This document shows, one piece after another, positions 36,345-47,711 of a stretch of 64,000 bases of DNA (its first letter is position 1; each line of letters begins with the position of its first letter). The DNA lies in the NCBI GenBank assembly GCA_965221215.1, contig OZ244872.1, forward strand, positions 744,001 to 808,000, in the 5' to 3' direction. The notes below the pieces were generated by a model, which saw only the letters and a list, made by a program, of their open reading frames with translations, made no database searches and was not told where the DNA came from. Source of the DNA: Aldehydirespirator sp965221215 (GTDB lineage Bacteria > Actinomycetota > Acidimicrobiia > Acidimicrobiales > Aldehydirespiratoraceae). Position numbers and translations under genes: made by a program.

Positions 36345-38165
36345 TCACGAGGCCGGGCCCTTGACGAGCCGGTCCTTCACTTGTTCGATCAGCCCGCTGT
36401 GCTGGGAGCGGAAGATCTGCTCGTCGTAGTGGCTCTCGAGCAGGTCGAGCTCCTCGCTGAAGGCCTTCTTCATGCTCCAGCACATGATCAGCAGGATCAC
36501 TGCGAACGGCAGTCCGATCGACACCGCCGCGGTCTGCAGAGCGCTGAGCCCGCCGCCGATCAGCAGGGCGATGGCCACCAGGCCCTCCATCAGCGCCCAG
36601 AACACCCGCTGGGGCTTGGGGGAGTCGAGCTTGCCGCCCGAGGTCAGGTGGTCGACCACCAGCGAGCCGGAGTCCGATGAGGTCACGAAGAACGACACCA
36701 GCAGCAGCACGCCGATGAACGACACCAGCCCGGTGAGCGGGAACGACTCGAGCATCTCGAACAGGGCGGTGGCCACGTTCTCGTTGACTGCGGTGGCCAT
36801 GTCGCGGGCCCCCGAGATCTGCAGGTCGATGGCCGAGCCCCCGAACACCGACATCCACAGGAAGCACAGGATCGAGGGCAGGAAGATCACGCCCACGAGC
36901 AGCTCGCGCACCGAGCGGCCCTTGGAGATCCGGGCGATGAACATGCCCACGAACGGCGACCACGAGATCCACCATCCCCAGTAGAAGATGGTCCACCACG
37001 CCTGCCACTGGGTGTCGCTGAAGGCTGCGTTCCAGAACGCGAACTCCGGCAGCACCTGCACGTAGTAGCCGAGGCTCTGGGTGTACAGCGACAGGATGAA
37101 CAGCGTCGGCCCCACCAGCAGCACGAACACCAGGAAGGCGCCGGCCAGCCAGATGTTGAGCTCGCTGAGCCGCTTGACCCCCGCATCGAGGCCCGCCACC
37201 ACCGAGATGGTGGCCAGTGCGGTGATGATGAGGATCAGAACGATCTGGAATCCGGTGCCTTCGGGCAGCCCGAACAGCTTGTTCAGGCCGGCCGCAGCCT
37301 GCTGGGCGCCGAAGCCGAGCGAGGTGGCCAGGCCGAACAGGGTGGCGATCACGGTGAGGATGTCGATGGCGTTGCCCCACGGTCCGTAGATCCTTGGGCC
37401 GAGGAGCGGGTAGAAGATCGAGCGGAACGTCAGCGGCAGCCCCCGGTTGTAGGCGAAGAAGCCCAGCGCCAGCGCCACCAGCCCGTAGAGGGCCCAGCCG
37501 TGGATCCCCCAGTGCAGGTAGGTGGTGGCCAAAGCGGCCTTGCCGGCGTCTGCGCTGCCGGGCTCAACGTCGAACAGCGGGGCCGGCGACGTCAGGTGGA
37601 AGATCGGCTCGGCGACCCCCCAGAACATCAGCCCGATGCCCAGACCGGCCGACAGCAGCATCGCGTACCACGACGGCGTCGAGAACTCCGGTCGGGCGAA
37701 GGGACCGCCCAGCTTGATCTTCCCGTATCTGGTGAAGGCGAAGTACAGCGCCACCAGCACGAAGATGTTGAAGTCGAGGATGTAGAACCAGCCCAGCTTC
37801 TCGTTGATGAAGTCGAGAATCGAGCTGAACACGTCCTGGGTGCCGTCGACGAAGATCGACAGGCCGATGAACACGGCCAGGAATCCGGCCGACCAGAACG
37901 TGACCTGGGGGTGGATGTCGAACCCCGCCTTGACGATGTTGCGGTCGCCGGGCTCGCGGTCGGCCACCTCGGGGTAGAAGTCGATGTCGGGATCGATCTG
38001 CATGCCCTCGAACGGCTTGCGGTTGTGGATCGCCTCCTCGCGGAGTCGCTCCTCTTCCTCCTCCCAGTCGTGGAGGGCCAGGGTGGCCTCGGTCAGGTCT
38101 ATGTCGGTGTCGTCGGGGCTTCGGTGGATCCGAGGATCCCCCGACCCCGTGTCGTCGGCGGCCAT
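36345..38165 (-). CDS. BCCT family betaine/choline/carnitine transporter
   Basis: Secondary transporter of 606 aa with about 12 TM helices, expected to take up quaternary-ammonium osmolytes using sodium or proton gradients. Diagnostic segments are the glycine-rich SAGLGIGLMFWGVAEP, the HWGIHGWALYGLVALALGFFAYN substrate helix, and the family hallmark FYWGWWISWSPFVGMFIARISKGR. A long acidic cytoplasmic N-terminus (about 85 residues, WEEEEERLREEA) and a charged C-terminal tail may sense osmotic state, as tails do in BetP. It is first gene of an operon with the OpuAC protein, and divergent from the channel gene. GGGGGA precedes the ATG. Confidence 0.95.
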   Translation of the reverse strand: MAADDTGSGDPRIHRSPDDTDIDLTEATLALHDWEEEEERLREEAIHNRKPFEGMQIDPDIDFYPEVADREPGDRNIVKAGFDIHPQVTFWSAGFLAVFIGLSIFVDGTQDVFSSILDFINEKLGWFYILDFNIFVLVALYFAFTRYGKIKLGGPFARPEFSTPSWYAMLLSAGLGIGLMFWGVAEPIFHLTSPAPLFDVEPGSADAGKAALATTYLHWGIHGWALYGLVALALGFFAYNRGLPLTFRSIFYPLLGPRIYGPWGNAIDILTVIATLFGLATSLGFGAQQAAAGLNKLFGLPEGTGFQIVLILIITALATISVVAGLDAGVKRLSELNIWLAGAFLVFVLLVGPTLFILSLYTQSLGYYVQVLPEFAFWNAAFSDTQWQAWWTIFYWGWWISWSPFVGMFIARISKGRSVRELLVGVIFLPSILCFLWMSVFGGSAIDLQISGARDMATAVNENVATALFEMLESFPLTGLVSFIGVLLLVSFFVTSSDSGSLVVDHLTSGGKLDSPKPQRVFWALMEGLVAIALLIGGGLSALQTAAVSIGLPFAVILLIMCWSMKKAFSEELDLLESHYDEQIFRSQHSGLIEQVKDRLVKGPAS

Positions 38166-38312
38166 GTGGTCCCCCTTGCTGGTCGCTTTCGGTTGGGCTT
38201 CGTCAACGCCCCGAGAGGCTCGGAGCGCTCCAAGCTGGGCGAGACACTAGTTGAAACCGATTCCACGCGCCATTTCTCGGCCGTTGGGGGTCGGGACTAC
38301 TGTGGACCGCGG
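38166..38312. promoter_or_regulatory. Divergent promoter region of the BCCT and channel genes
   Basis: The 147 bp between the two starts must hold both promoters. On the plus strand TACTGT (38299-38304) is a -10 candidate about 8 bp before the channel ATG, suggesting a leaderless message. On the minus strand only the ribosome site GGGGGA is clear. Shared control by osmolarity is plausible but not shown. Confidence 0.4.
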
Positions 38313-40406
38313 ATGCAGAGACTGCGCCGATTCTCCCTGGCCGCCTTTTTTGGCCTGCTTGTTGCCCTGGCCGCGGTTTGGGCGCTTCCGGCTTCGGCCT
38401 CGGCGCAGGACGAGCCCGACGAGGTGCCCCGGGTTCGGCTGGCCCGGGCCACCTGGGACACCGGCTGGTTCCAGGCCGAGGTGTACCGGCTGCTGCTGGA
38501 GCGGCTCGGCTACCGGGTGGACGGCCCGGTGACCATGGACAACGCGGAGTTCTACGAGTCGGTGGCCGCGGGCTCCGTCGACATGTGGGCCAACGGCTGG
38601 TTCCCGCTGCACGACTCTCTGGTGGCAGCGTCGGAGTCGGTCGAGGTGGTCGGAACGCAGGTCGACGCCGGCGCCCTCCAGGGCTATTTCGTCGATGCCG
38701 CCACTGCCGCCGAGCACGGAGTGTTCAACCTTGGCGATCTCGCCGACCCGGCGGTGGCCGGCCTCTTCGATCACGACGGCGACGGTCGGGCCGATCTGGT
38801 GGGCTGCAACGTCGGATGGTCGTGCGCGGCGACCATCGACCACCATCTGGAGGCCTACGGCTTGGGTGCCACGGTGGAGCATGTGCAGGGCGACTACTCG
38901 CCGTTGATCACCGAGGTGATCGACCGCTTCCGGGCCGGACAGCCCGTGATCTATTTCAGCTGGACTCCCAATTGGACGGTGGGCGAACTGGTGCCCGGAC
39001 GCGACGTGGTGTGGCTGGAGACGCCGTTCCCGTCGCTGCCCGCCGATCAGGCCTCGGCGCTCGATCAGACCGCCATCGCGGGGATCGCCGGCTGCGCCAA
39101 CGACCCCTGCCAGACCGGGTGGCCCCCCAACGACATCCGGGCCGTGGCCAACTCTGACTTCTTGGCCGCCAACCCCTCGGTGCGGACCCTGCTGGAGCAG
39201 GTGGTGATTCCCCAGCGCGACATATCGGCGCAGAACGCGCTGATGGTCACCACCGGCGGCGACCCGGCCGACATCCGCCGCCACGCCGCCGAGTGGGTGG
39301 CGTCCAACGCCGGGCTGGTCGACCGGTGGATCACCTCAGCCGACCCCGACGCGGTCGGCCTCGGCACCGCCGCGACCGACGAGATCGAGGGCGCCGGGGC
39401 ACTGCGGGTGGCGGCCCGGGCCCTGCCCCCCTTCGTGATCTACGAGAACGGCGCCTACAGCGGCTTCGAGGTGGAGCTGGTGCGGCTGGTGGCGGCCCGG
39501 CTCGGGACCGCTGCGGAGATCTACGCGGTCGACACTGTGGCCAAGCAGGTCGACGACATCGACCGGGGCGTGGCCCAGGTCGGACTCGGCGGGGTGGCCA
39601 TCACCGAGTCGCGGGAGGCCATCGTCGACTTCTCGCTGCCAGTGCTCGACTCGGGCCTGGCCATCCTGGTGCGCAACGACTCGTCGCGGGGCATCGCACA
39701 ACGCATCGTCACGTTCATGGGCGCGGTGGCGGCGTCGGACCTGCCGTGGCTGCTGGTCGTGTTCGGGGTGGCGGTGCTGGTCGCCGCCCACCTGATCTGG
39801 TGGCTGGAGCGCCGCCACAACCCCGACTTCGCCACCCCCTACCGCCGCGGCATCTGGGACTCGTTCTACTGGTCGGTGGTCACCATGAGCACCGTCGGCT
39901 ATGGCGACAAGGTGGCCCGCGGCACCAAGGGCCGGGCGATCGCGCTGGTGTGGATCGCGCTCGGGACGCTGGTGTTCGCCAGCTTCACCGCGGCGATCTC
40001 CTCGTCGCTGGCCGTCACCGAGCTCCGCTCGGAGATCTCGGGTCCGGCGGACTTGGGCGGCCGCCGGGTGGCGACGGTGACCCACTCGTCGGGGGAGACC
40101 TACCTGCCGTCCATCGGGGTGGGCCCGGTGCTGGTGGACGACGTGGAGGACGCCTATCCGCTGCTGTTGGACGGCGACGTGGATGCGGTCGTGTTCGACG
40201 CTCCCGTGCTGCAGTCCCATGTGGCCCGGGAGGGCGCGGGCGAGGTGGCCACGGTGGGGTCCGACTTCCAGCGGGTGCAGTACGGCTTGATGCTGAGCGA
40301 GGACGACGCCGAGCTGCAAGAGAGCATCGACCTCGCCCTGCTCGACCTGATCGAGAGCGGCGTCTACCAGCAGTTACACGACGCCTGGTTCGGCGCCCAG
40401 TCCTAG
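38313..40406 (+). CDS. OpuAC domain fused to a GluR0-like potassium channel
   Basis: Protein of 697 aa, unusual architecture. A signal peptide (1-32) is followed by an OpuAC-type domain (about 39-345) with the same candidate cage Trp residues (92, 96, 169, 217, 221) and DHDGDG loop as the neighbouring binding protein. Next come lobe S1 of a family 3 binding domain (364-470; ITESREAIVDFSLP with Arg434, the usual amino-acid carboxylate ligand), TM1 (478-497), and a pore loop with the canonical K+ filter TVGYGD (527-532). TM2 (543-567) and lobe S2 (575-655; DAVVFDAP with Asp629) complete it. S1-TM-pore-TM-S2 is the order of bacterial ionotropic glutamate receptors such as GluR0. The extra N-terminal domain suggests a ligand-gated K+ channel that also senses betaine-like osmolytes. 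The earlier in-frame extension is antisense to BCCT and rejected. Confidence 0.9.
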   Translation: MQRLRRFSLAAFFGLLVALAAVWALPASASAQDEPDEVPRVRLARATWDTGWFQAEVYRLLLERLGYRVDGPVTMDNAEFYESVAAGSVDMWANGWFPLHDSLVAASESVEVVGTQVDAGALQGYFVDAATAAEHGVFNLGDLADPAVAGLFDHDGDGRADLVGCNVGWSCAATIDHHLEAYGLGATVEHVQGDYSPLITEVIDRFRAGQPVIYFSWTPNWTVGELVPGRDVVWLETPFPSLPADQASALDQTAIAGIAGCANDPCQTGWPPNDIRAVANSDFLAANPSVRTLLEQVVIPQRDISAQNALMVTTGGDPADIRRHAAEWVASNAGLVDRWITSADPDAVGLGTAATDEIEGAGALRVAARALPPFVIYENGAYSGFEVELVRLVAARLGTAAEIYAVDTVAKQVDDIDRGVAQVGLGGVAITESREAIVDFSLPVLDSGLAILVRNDSSRGIAQRIVTFMGAVAASDLPWLLVVFGVAVLVAAHLIWWLERRHNPDFATPYRRGIWDSFYWSVVTMSTVGYGDKVARGTKGRAIALVWIALGTLVFASFTAAISSSLAVTELRSEISGPADLGGRRVATVTHSSGETYLPSIGVGPVLVDDVEDAYPLLLDGDVDAVVFDAPVLQSHVAREGAGEVATVGSDFQRVQYGLMLSEDDAELQESIDLALLDLIESGVYQQLHDAWFGAQS

Positions 40407-40514
40407 CCCGCGGCCCTGGGGGGCGACCTGCTTGGGCCGCGCCGCGCTTGAGCGGCGGTCTTGCGGCGTGAGTTCGGCACCCAGTCGCGACCCGCGGCCC
40501 GCCGGGCTCGGCGG

Positions 40515-42437
40515 TTAGCCGAACGTGCCGGTGAAGGTGCCGGTTATGGCGGCGCCGCCGGTGGCGCCTGCGCTCGACAGCTTCAAGGTGCCCTCGGTGA
40601 ACGGCGAGAAGCTGTCGGGCGCCGCCTCGCCCGGCGGGATCGACCACACGCCGCCCGCGATGAGGTCGGCGCCGATCGACAGCTCGGCGCCAGCGTGCAG
40701 CAGGCCCATGTCCAGCACCAGCGTCATGCCGTTGAGGGCGCCCTCGTCGTCGAGCGACAGCACCGCGATGGAGGCGCCCTTGTCGGCCTGGGGCAGCAGG
40801 GCCAGTTCCTCGGTGTCGGCACGCCCCGCGAGGACGGCCACGCCCTCAACCGGCACGGGCGACCCGTTCAGCACCAGCGTGTCGGTCATCCCCTGCTCCA
40901 GCGGGTTGACGCTGGCGTTGGTGCCCCAGGCCGTCTCGAAGGCGACCTCGAGGGTTCCCGCCCCGGCCGAGTCCGGCCGCGCAGACGCCGGTTCGGGCCA
41001 GTCGGGCGGCTCGGGAGTGAGGTCGGCGAGGATCTCGCCCCGGCGCTTCAGGATGAACTTGCGCACCCGCTCGGTGTCGGCCGCCGCGGCCTTCCGGTCG
41101 TCGGCCAGGGCGTGCTGCGCCACGATGGCGGCCATCTCGTCCACCGCGGCCAGCAGGGCGTCTTCGTCCCAAGCGGTGTCGAGGATGTGTTTGAGCCGGT
41201 CGGCGTAGGCGGCCCGCCAGTCGGGATGGTTGTACAGGCGGTTCGCGATGGCGGCCAGGGCCAGCACCGACGGGGGAGGCTCGGCGATGTCGTCGAAGGG
41301 ATTGGGGTCGTCGCGCAGATGGAAGGTGTCGTCGGGGCCCCACGGGATGAACACGAACCGGCCGCCGGGCTCGCGGTAGAACCAGTAGTTGTTGCGGTCG
41401 CCGGCGTAGCCGTCCCAGTGGCCGATCAACACCTCGGTGGCCCAGAACGACAGGAACCGGTCGAGGTCCACGATCTCGTCCAGCGCCTCCAGGCCGGCAT
41501 CGGACCCCTCCAGCAGGGCGGCCACCACCGCGTCGATGTCGGACCAGTCGTCTTCGTCCTCGTTGGTCTTCTTCTCGATGGTGCCCCGGTAGATCGGCGT
41601 GAAGTCGCTGACGTTGCCCTCGTAGACGTTGCCGTCGTTGTCGTCGAAATGGCGGGCCAGGAACGGCTTCTTGATCTCCTCGACGTGCACGTACAGCCCC
41701 AGCGCGGCGCCGTTCACGGTGACGGTGGCGAAGTTGCAGCGAGAGGCTGGGTTGCCGGCCGCGGCGAAGACCCGGTACGACAGGCAGGTGTTGACCATCG
41801 ACGGGTCTTGCACGCTGTTGTTGAGCGTCATCCGCTTCATGACCCCGCCGAGGAGCTGGTCGTCCACGTACTTGTCGAAGCGGAGCTTGAGGGAGGGCTT
41901 GGTGTCGCTCTGGGAGCCGACGAACCCCTTCTTGCGCACCCCGACTTCGGTGTGGGTCTCGCCGTCGACGGTGACCGTGGCCGGGAACCAGGTGTAGATG
42001 CTGGCGAAGGGCCGGGAGAGCCCGAACTCCTCGATCTCGGCGAACACGTCCTCCAGGGTGCGGGTCTGGTGGCGAATCGTGTCCCAGTCGGCAACCGGGA
42101 TGTCGATGCTGATGTCCATCACCCGGTCAAGATCGAAGTAGGCATCACTGGGATCGGCCTCGGCAGAGTCGGTGGGCTCTGCCGGATCGGCCGCGGTCGT
42201 CGGCTCGGAAGCAGTGTCGGAGGGCTCGGGCGCCTGTTCGCTGGAGCCGGAATCGCCGCCGTCTGCTGCGGACTCGGTCGCGGCGGCGGAGCCGGGCGCA
42301 GGCTCTGTCGGTGCCGTCTCGGTGATGCGTGCCTCAGCGGTCGGATCAGCAGAGGAGTCGGCGACGCCAGCCCCACTTCCGCAGGCTGCCGCAAGGATCG
42401 CAATGGCCACCAGTACTGTGGTCAGCAGCCATCGCAC
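40515..42437 (-). CDS. CotH-type kinase-like lipoprotein
   Basis: Protein of 640 aa. A signal peptide with lipobox LAAAC and a long Ser/Glu/Pro/Thr linker (about residues 20-100) lead to a CotH domain: VGVRKKGFVGSQSDTKPSLKLRFDKY, NNSVQDPSMVNTCLSYRVF, YVHVEEIKKPFLARHF, GHWDGYAGDRNNYWFY and the active-site-like FIPWGPDDTFH. CotH proteins are atypical kinases that phosphorylate secreted proteins in spore formers; in Actinobacteria they are cell-surface proteins of unknown role. A beta-rich C-terminal domain follows. The start is a GTG. It converges on the channel gene across a 108-bp gap with no clear terminator; a functional link is only positional. Confidence 0.88.
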   Translation of the reverse strand: MRWLLTTVLVAIAILAAACGSGAGVADSSADPTAEARITETAPTEPAPGSAAATESAADGGDSGSSEQAPEPSDTASEPTTAADPAEPTDSAEADPSDAYFDLDRVMDISIDIPVADWDTIRHQTRTLEDVFAEIEEFGLSRPFASIYTWFPATVTVDGETHTEVGVRKKGFVGSQSDTKPSLKLRFDKYVDDQLLGGVMKRMTLNNSVQDPSMVNTCLSYRVFAAAGNPASRCNFATVTVNGAALGLYVHVEEIKKPFLARHFDDNDGNVYEGNVSDFTPIYRGTIEKKTNEDEDDWSDIDAVVAALLEGSDAGLEALDEIVDLDRFLSFWATEVLIGHWDGYAGDRNNYWFYREPGGRFVFIPWGPDDTFHLRDDPNPFDDIAEPPPSVLALAAIANRLYNHPDWRAAYADRLKHILDTAWDEDALLAAVDEMAAIVAQHALADDRKAAAADTERVRKFILKRRGEILADLTPEPPDWPEPASARPDSAGAGTLEVAFETAWGTNASVNPLEQGMTDTLVLNGSPVPVEGVAVLAGRADTEELALLPQADKGASIAVLSLDDEGALNGMTLVLDMGLLHAGAELSIGADLIAGGVWSIPPGEAAPDSFSPFTEGTLKLSSAGATGGAAITGTFTGTFG

Positions 42438-42562
42438 AGCCGAAGGATAGGGAGACGCCCGCCCGCCGCGTCCGCCACAGGAGTTGCTTGCATGAGCGCT
42501 CTCGCTATGGGTGGTGTACTGTCCCGCGGTCCGCGCCGGTCCCCGACGATTGGGGGTGCAGG

Positions 42563-43423
<861 letters not shown>

Positions 43424-43490
43424 GGAGCCCGACCGTGCCGATCACGCCACACCCAACCTGCCCCGCAACCCGCCGCTGAGAGGGACACCA

Positions 43491-43970
43491 ATGGAGATCA
43501 CTGTCAACATCAACGGAACCGACCACACCGCCGACGTCGAGCCTCGGCGGCTGCTGGTCGACCACATCCGCACCGGCGCCGGGCTGACCGGCACCCACAT
43601 CGGCTGCGACACCACCAGCTGCGGGGTCTGCACCGTGCTGGTGGACGGCACCCCGGTGAAGTCGTGCACCATGCTGGCGGTGCAGGCCGACGGCCGGCAG
43701 GTCACCACCGTCGAGGGCCTCAAGACCGCCGACGGTCTGCACCCCGTCCAGCAGGCGTTCAGCGACGAGCACGGCCTGCAGTGCGGCTTCTGCACCCCGG
43801 CCATGATGCTGGTGGGAGCGGCCCTCATCGAAGACAACCCGGCGCCGACCGACGACGAGGTCCGCTGGGCCATCTCGGGGAACCTGTGCCGCTGCACCGG
43901 CTACATGAACATCGTCAAGGCCATCCAGGCCGCAGCCGCGGCGGCGTCGTCCAACGGCTCCGACGGCTAG
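43491..43970 (+). CDS. coxS: Aerobic CO dehydrogenase, [2Fe-2S] small subunit
   Basis: Protein of 159 aa with two [2Fe-2S] clusters. The plant-ferredoxin-type N-terminal domain has cysteines in GCDTTSCGVCTVLVDG and SCTMLA, and the helical C-terminal domain has LQCGFCTPAMM and NLCRCTGYMNIVKAI, the pattern typical of CoxS. It links the molybdenum site to FAD. GAGAGGG lies upstream of the ATG. A 67-bp gap separates it from coxM and 13 bp from coxL. Confidence 0.93.
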   Translation: MEITVNINGTDHTADVEPRRLLVDHIRTGAGLTGTHIGCDTTSCGVCTVLVDGTPVKSCTMLAVQADGRQVTTVEGLKTADGLHPVQQAFSDEHGLQCGFCTPAMMLVGAALIEDNPAPTDDEVRWAISGNLCRCTGYMNIVKAIQAAAAAASSNGSDG

Positions 43971-43983
43971 GAGGTATCGAGCA

Positions 43984-46341
<2,358 letters not shown>

Positions 46342-46418
46342 CTGCCGGCCGGACTCGGCCGGTATCAGTTCTAGAATCCATCGGGTATCCAGCAGCGATC
46401 GCGAGGAGCCGCGGTGCC

Positions 46419-47384
46419 ATGGACGTGTCGGTGCTGGGCGAGGCAGTGGAGCTTTCTGAGCAGCGGGTGCCTTACGTGCTGGCCACGGTGGTGTGGCGGC
46501 GGGGGCCGTCGTCGGGACGGCAGGGCTCCAAGGCGGTGGTGCTGGCCGACGGGACGGTGCGGGGCTGGCTGGGCGGTGCCTGTGCGGAGCCTTCGGTGGT
46601 GCGCCATGCCCGCCAGTGCCTGGAGACCGGCGAGCCGCTGTTGCTCTTGCTGGGCCAGCCCGACGAGCTCGACGGGCGCCCTGATGATCACCGGCGCTCG
46701 ATAGCCATGGCCTGTGAGTCCGAGGGCGCCCTGGAGGTGTACCTGGAGCCGCACCGGCCCGAGCCCCAGGTGGTGGTGGTGGGCCGCTCGCCGGCGGTGG
46801 ACGCGCTGGCCGAGACAGCGCTGGCGCTGGGGTGGCGGGCCACCGTCGTCGACGACGGCGGGCAGCCCGACGAGCATGTCCGCCCCGAGATCGTGCGCAC
46901 CAAGCTCGACCTGTCGGATCTCGGCATCGACGGCGCCACCGCGGTGGTGGTGGCCACCCAGGGTCACTACGACGATCTCGCCCTGGAGGTCGCGCTCGCA
47001 CACGACGCCGGATACGTCGGCCTGGTCGCCTCGCCGAAACGGGCCGCGGCCGTTCTGGAGCACCTCCACGGCAGAGGCGCCGACCCCGCCGAGACGGCAC
47101 GGATCCACGCTCCCGCCGGACTCGACCTCGGCGCAGTGGCCAACGCCGAGATCGCGGTGGCGGTGATGGCCGATCTGGTCGCCAGGCGAGCCCGCGGCGA
47201 ACTCGCCGCGGACGGGGCCCAGCCGGTGCCGCCGCGGGCCGAGGCCGTCGATCCCGTGTGCGGGATGACGGTGCTCATCGACGACGCCAAGTACCACACG
47301 GTCCACGACGGCGACGACTACTGGTTCTGCGCCCCAGGCTGCCTGCAGGCCTTCTCCGCCGCCCCGCAGGCCTTCCCTACGTGA
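46419..47384 (+). CDS. XdhC/CoxF-like maturation protein with C-terminal YHS domain
   Basis: Protein of 321 aa. The N-terminal XdhC/CoxI-type domain (LATVVWRRGPSSGRQGSKAVV, GWLGGACAEPSVVRHA) and a central Rossmann domain (PQVVVVGRSPAVDALAE ... VVATQGHYDDLALEVAL ... GLVASPKRAAAVLEHL) match proteins that insert or sulfurylate the molybdenum cofactor. A C-terminal YHS-type metal domain (VDPVCGMTVLIDDAKYHTVHDG ... FCAPGCLQAF) is fused on. CoxF has this XdhC fold in cox operons, and YHS domains occur in copper-handling proteins, so a role in building the Cu-S-Mo centre is inferred. The ATG has GAGGAG ten bases upstream. Confidence 0.85.
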   Translation: MDVSVLGEAVELSEQRVPYVLATVVWRRGPSSGRQGSKAVVLADGTVRGWLGGACAEPSVVRHARQCLETGEPLLLLLGQPDELDGRPDDHRRSIAMACESEGALEVYLEPHRPEPQVVVVGRSPAVDALAETALALGWRATVVDDGGQPDEHVRPEIVRTKLDLSDLGIDGATAVVVATQGHYDDLALEVALAHDAGYVGLVASPKRAAAVLEHLHGRGADPAETARIHAPAGLDLGAVANAEIAVAVMADLVARRARGELAADGAQPVPPRAEAVDPVCGMTVLIDDAKYHTVHDGDDYWFCAPGCLQAFSAAPQAFPT

Positions 47385-47405
47385 GGCGACCGGCAGGAGC
47401 ACCCG

Positions 47406-47636
47406 ATGACTGCTATCCCACCTCCCTGCGGACGGTTCCGGGTAGTCGCAAGACGGGGAGACGAGTGGTGGGGCATCCGGATCCGAGAGCTCGACTGGGT
47501 GTTTTCTCAGGCCCGTCGTCTTGATGACGTGGCCGACACGGCTCGCGATGCGATTGCCGCCTACTACGAAGTATCACCCGGTGAGGTGGGCGAGGTGGTC
47601 GTCGACGAGGTTATTGCTGCGGGCGCAGTCGCCTGA
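47406..47636 (+). CDS. HicB-like small protein, orphan
   Basis: Protein of 76 aa. It begins with a beta-strand pattern RFRVVARRGDEWWGIRIRELDWVFSQARRLDDVADTARDAIAAYY that resembles the HicB antitoxin-like partial RNase H fold. A HicA toxin gene would be expected next to it and is not seen on either side. It lies 21 bp after the XdhC gene. The family call is by pattern; it may instead be a regulator unrelated to toxin-antitoxin function. Confidence 0.5.
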   Translation: MTAIPPPCGRFRVVARRGDEWWGIRIRELDWVFSQARRLDDVADTARDAIAAYYEVSPGEVGEVVVDEVIAAGAVA

Positions 47637-47711
47637 CCTGAGGCTTGGCTGCCGATCCGAGTGATCCATACCGGGCCAATACCCTTGTCCCGGTGGCCGT
47701 AGCGTGGCCCG

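Noticed and set aside
37500..38312. N-terminal extension of the channel protein
   Set aside because: It is antisense to the BCCT gene; the signal peptide at 38313 marks the true start.
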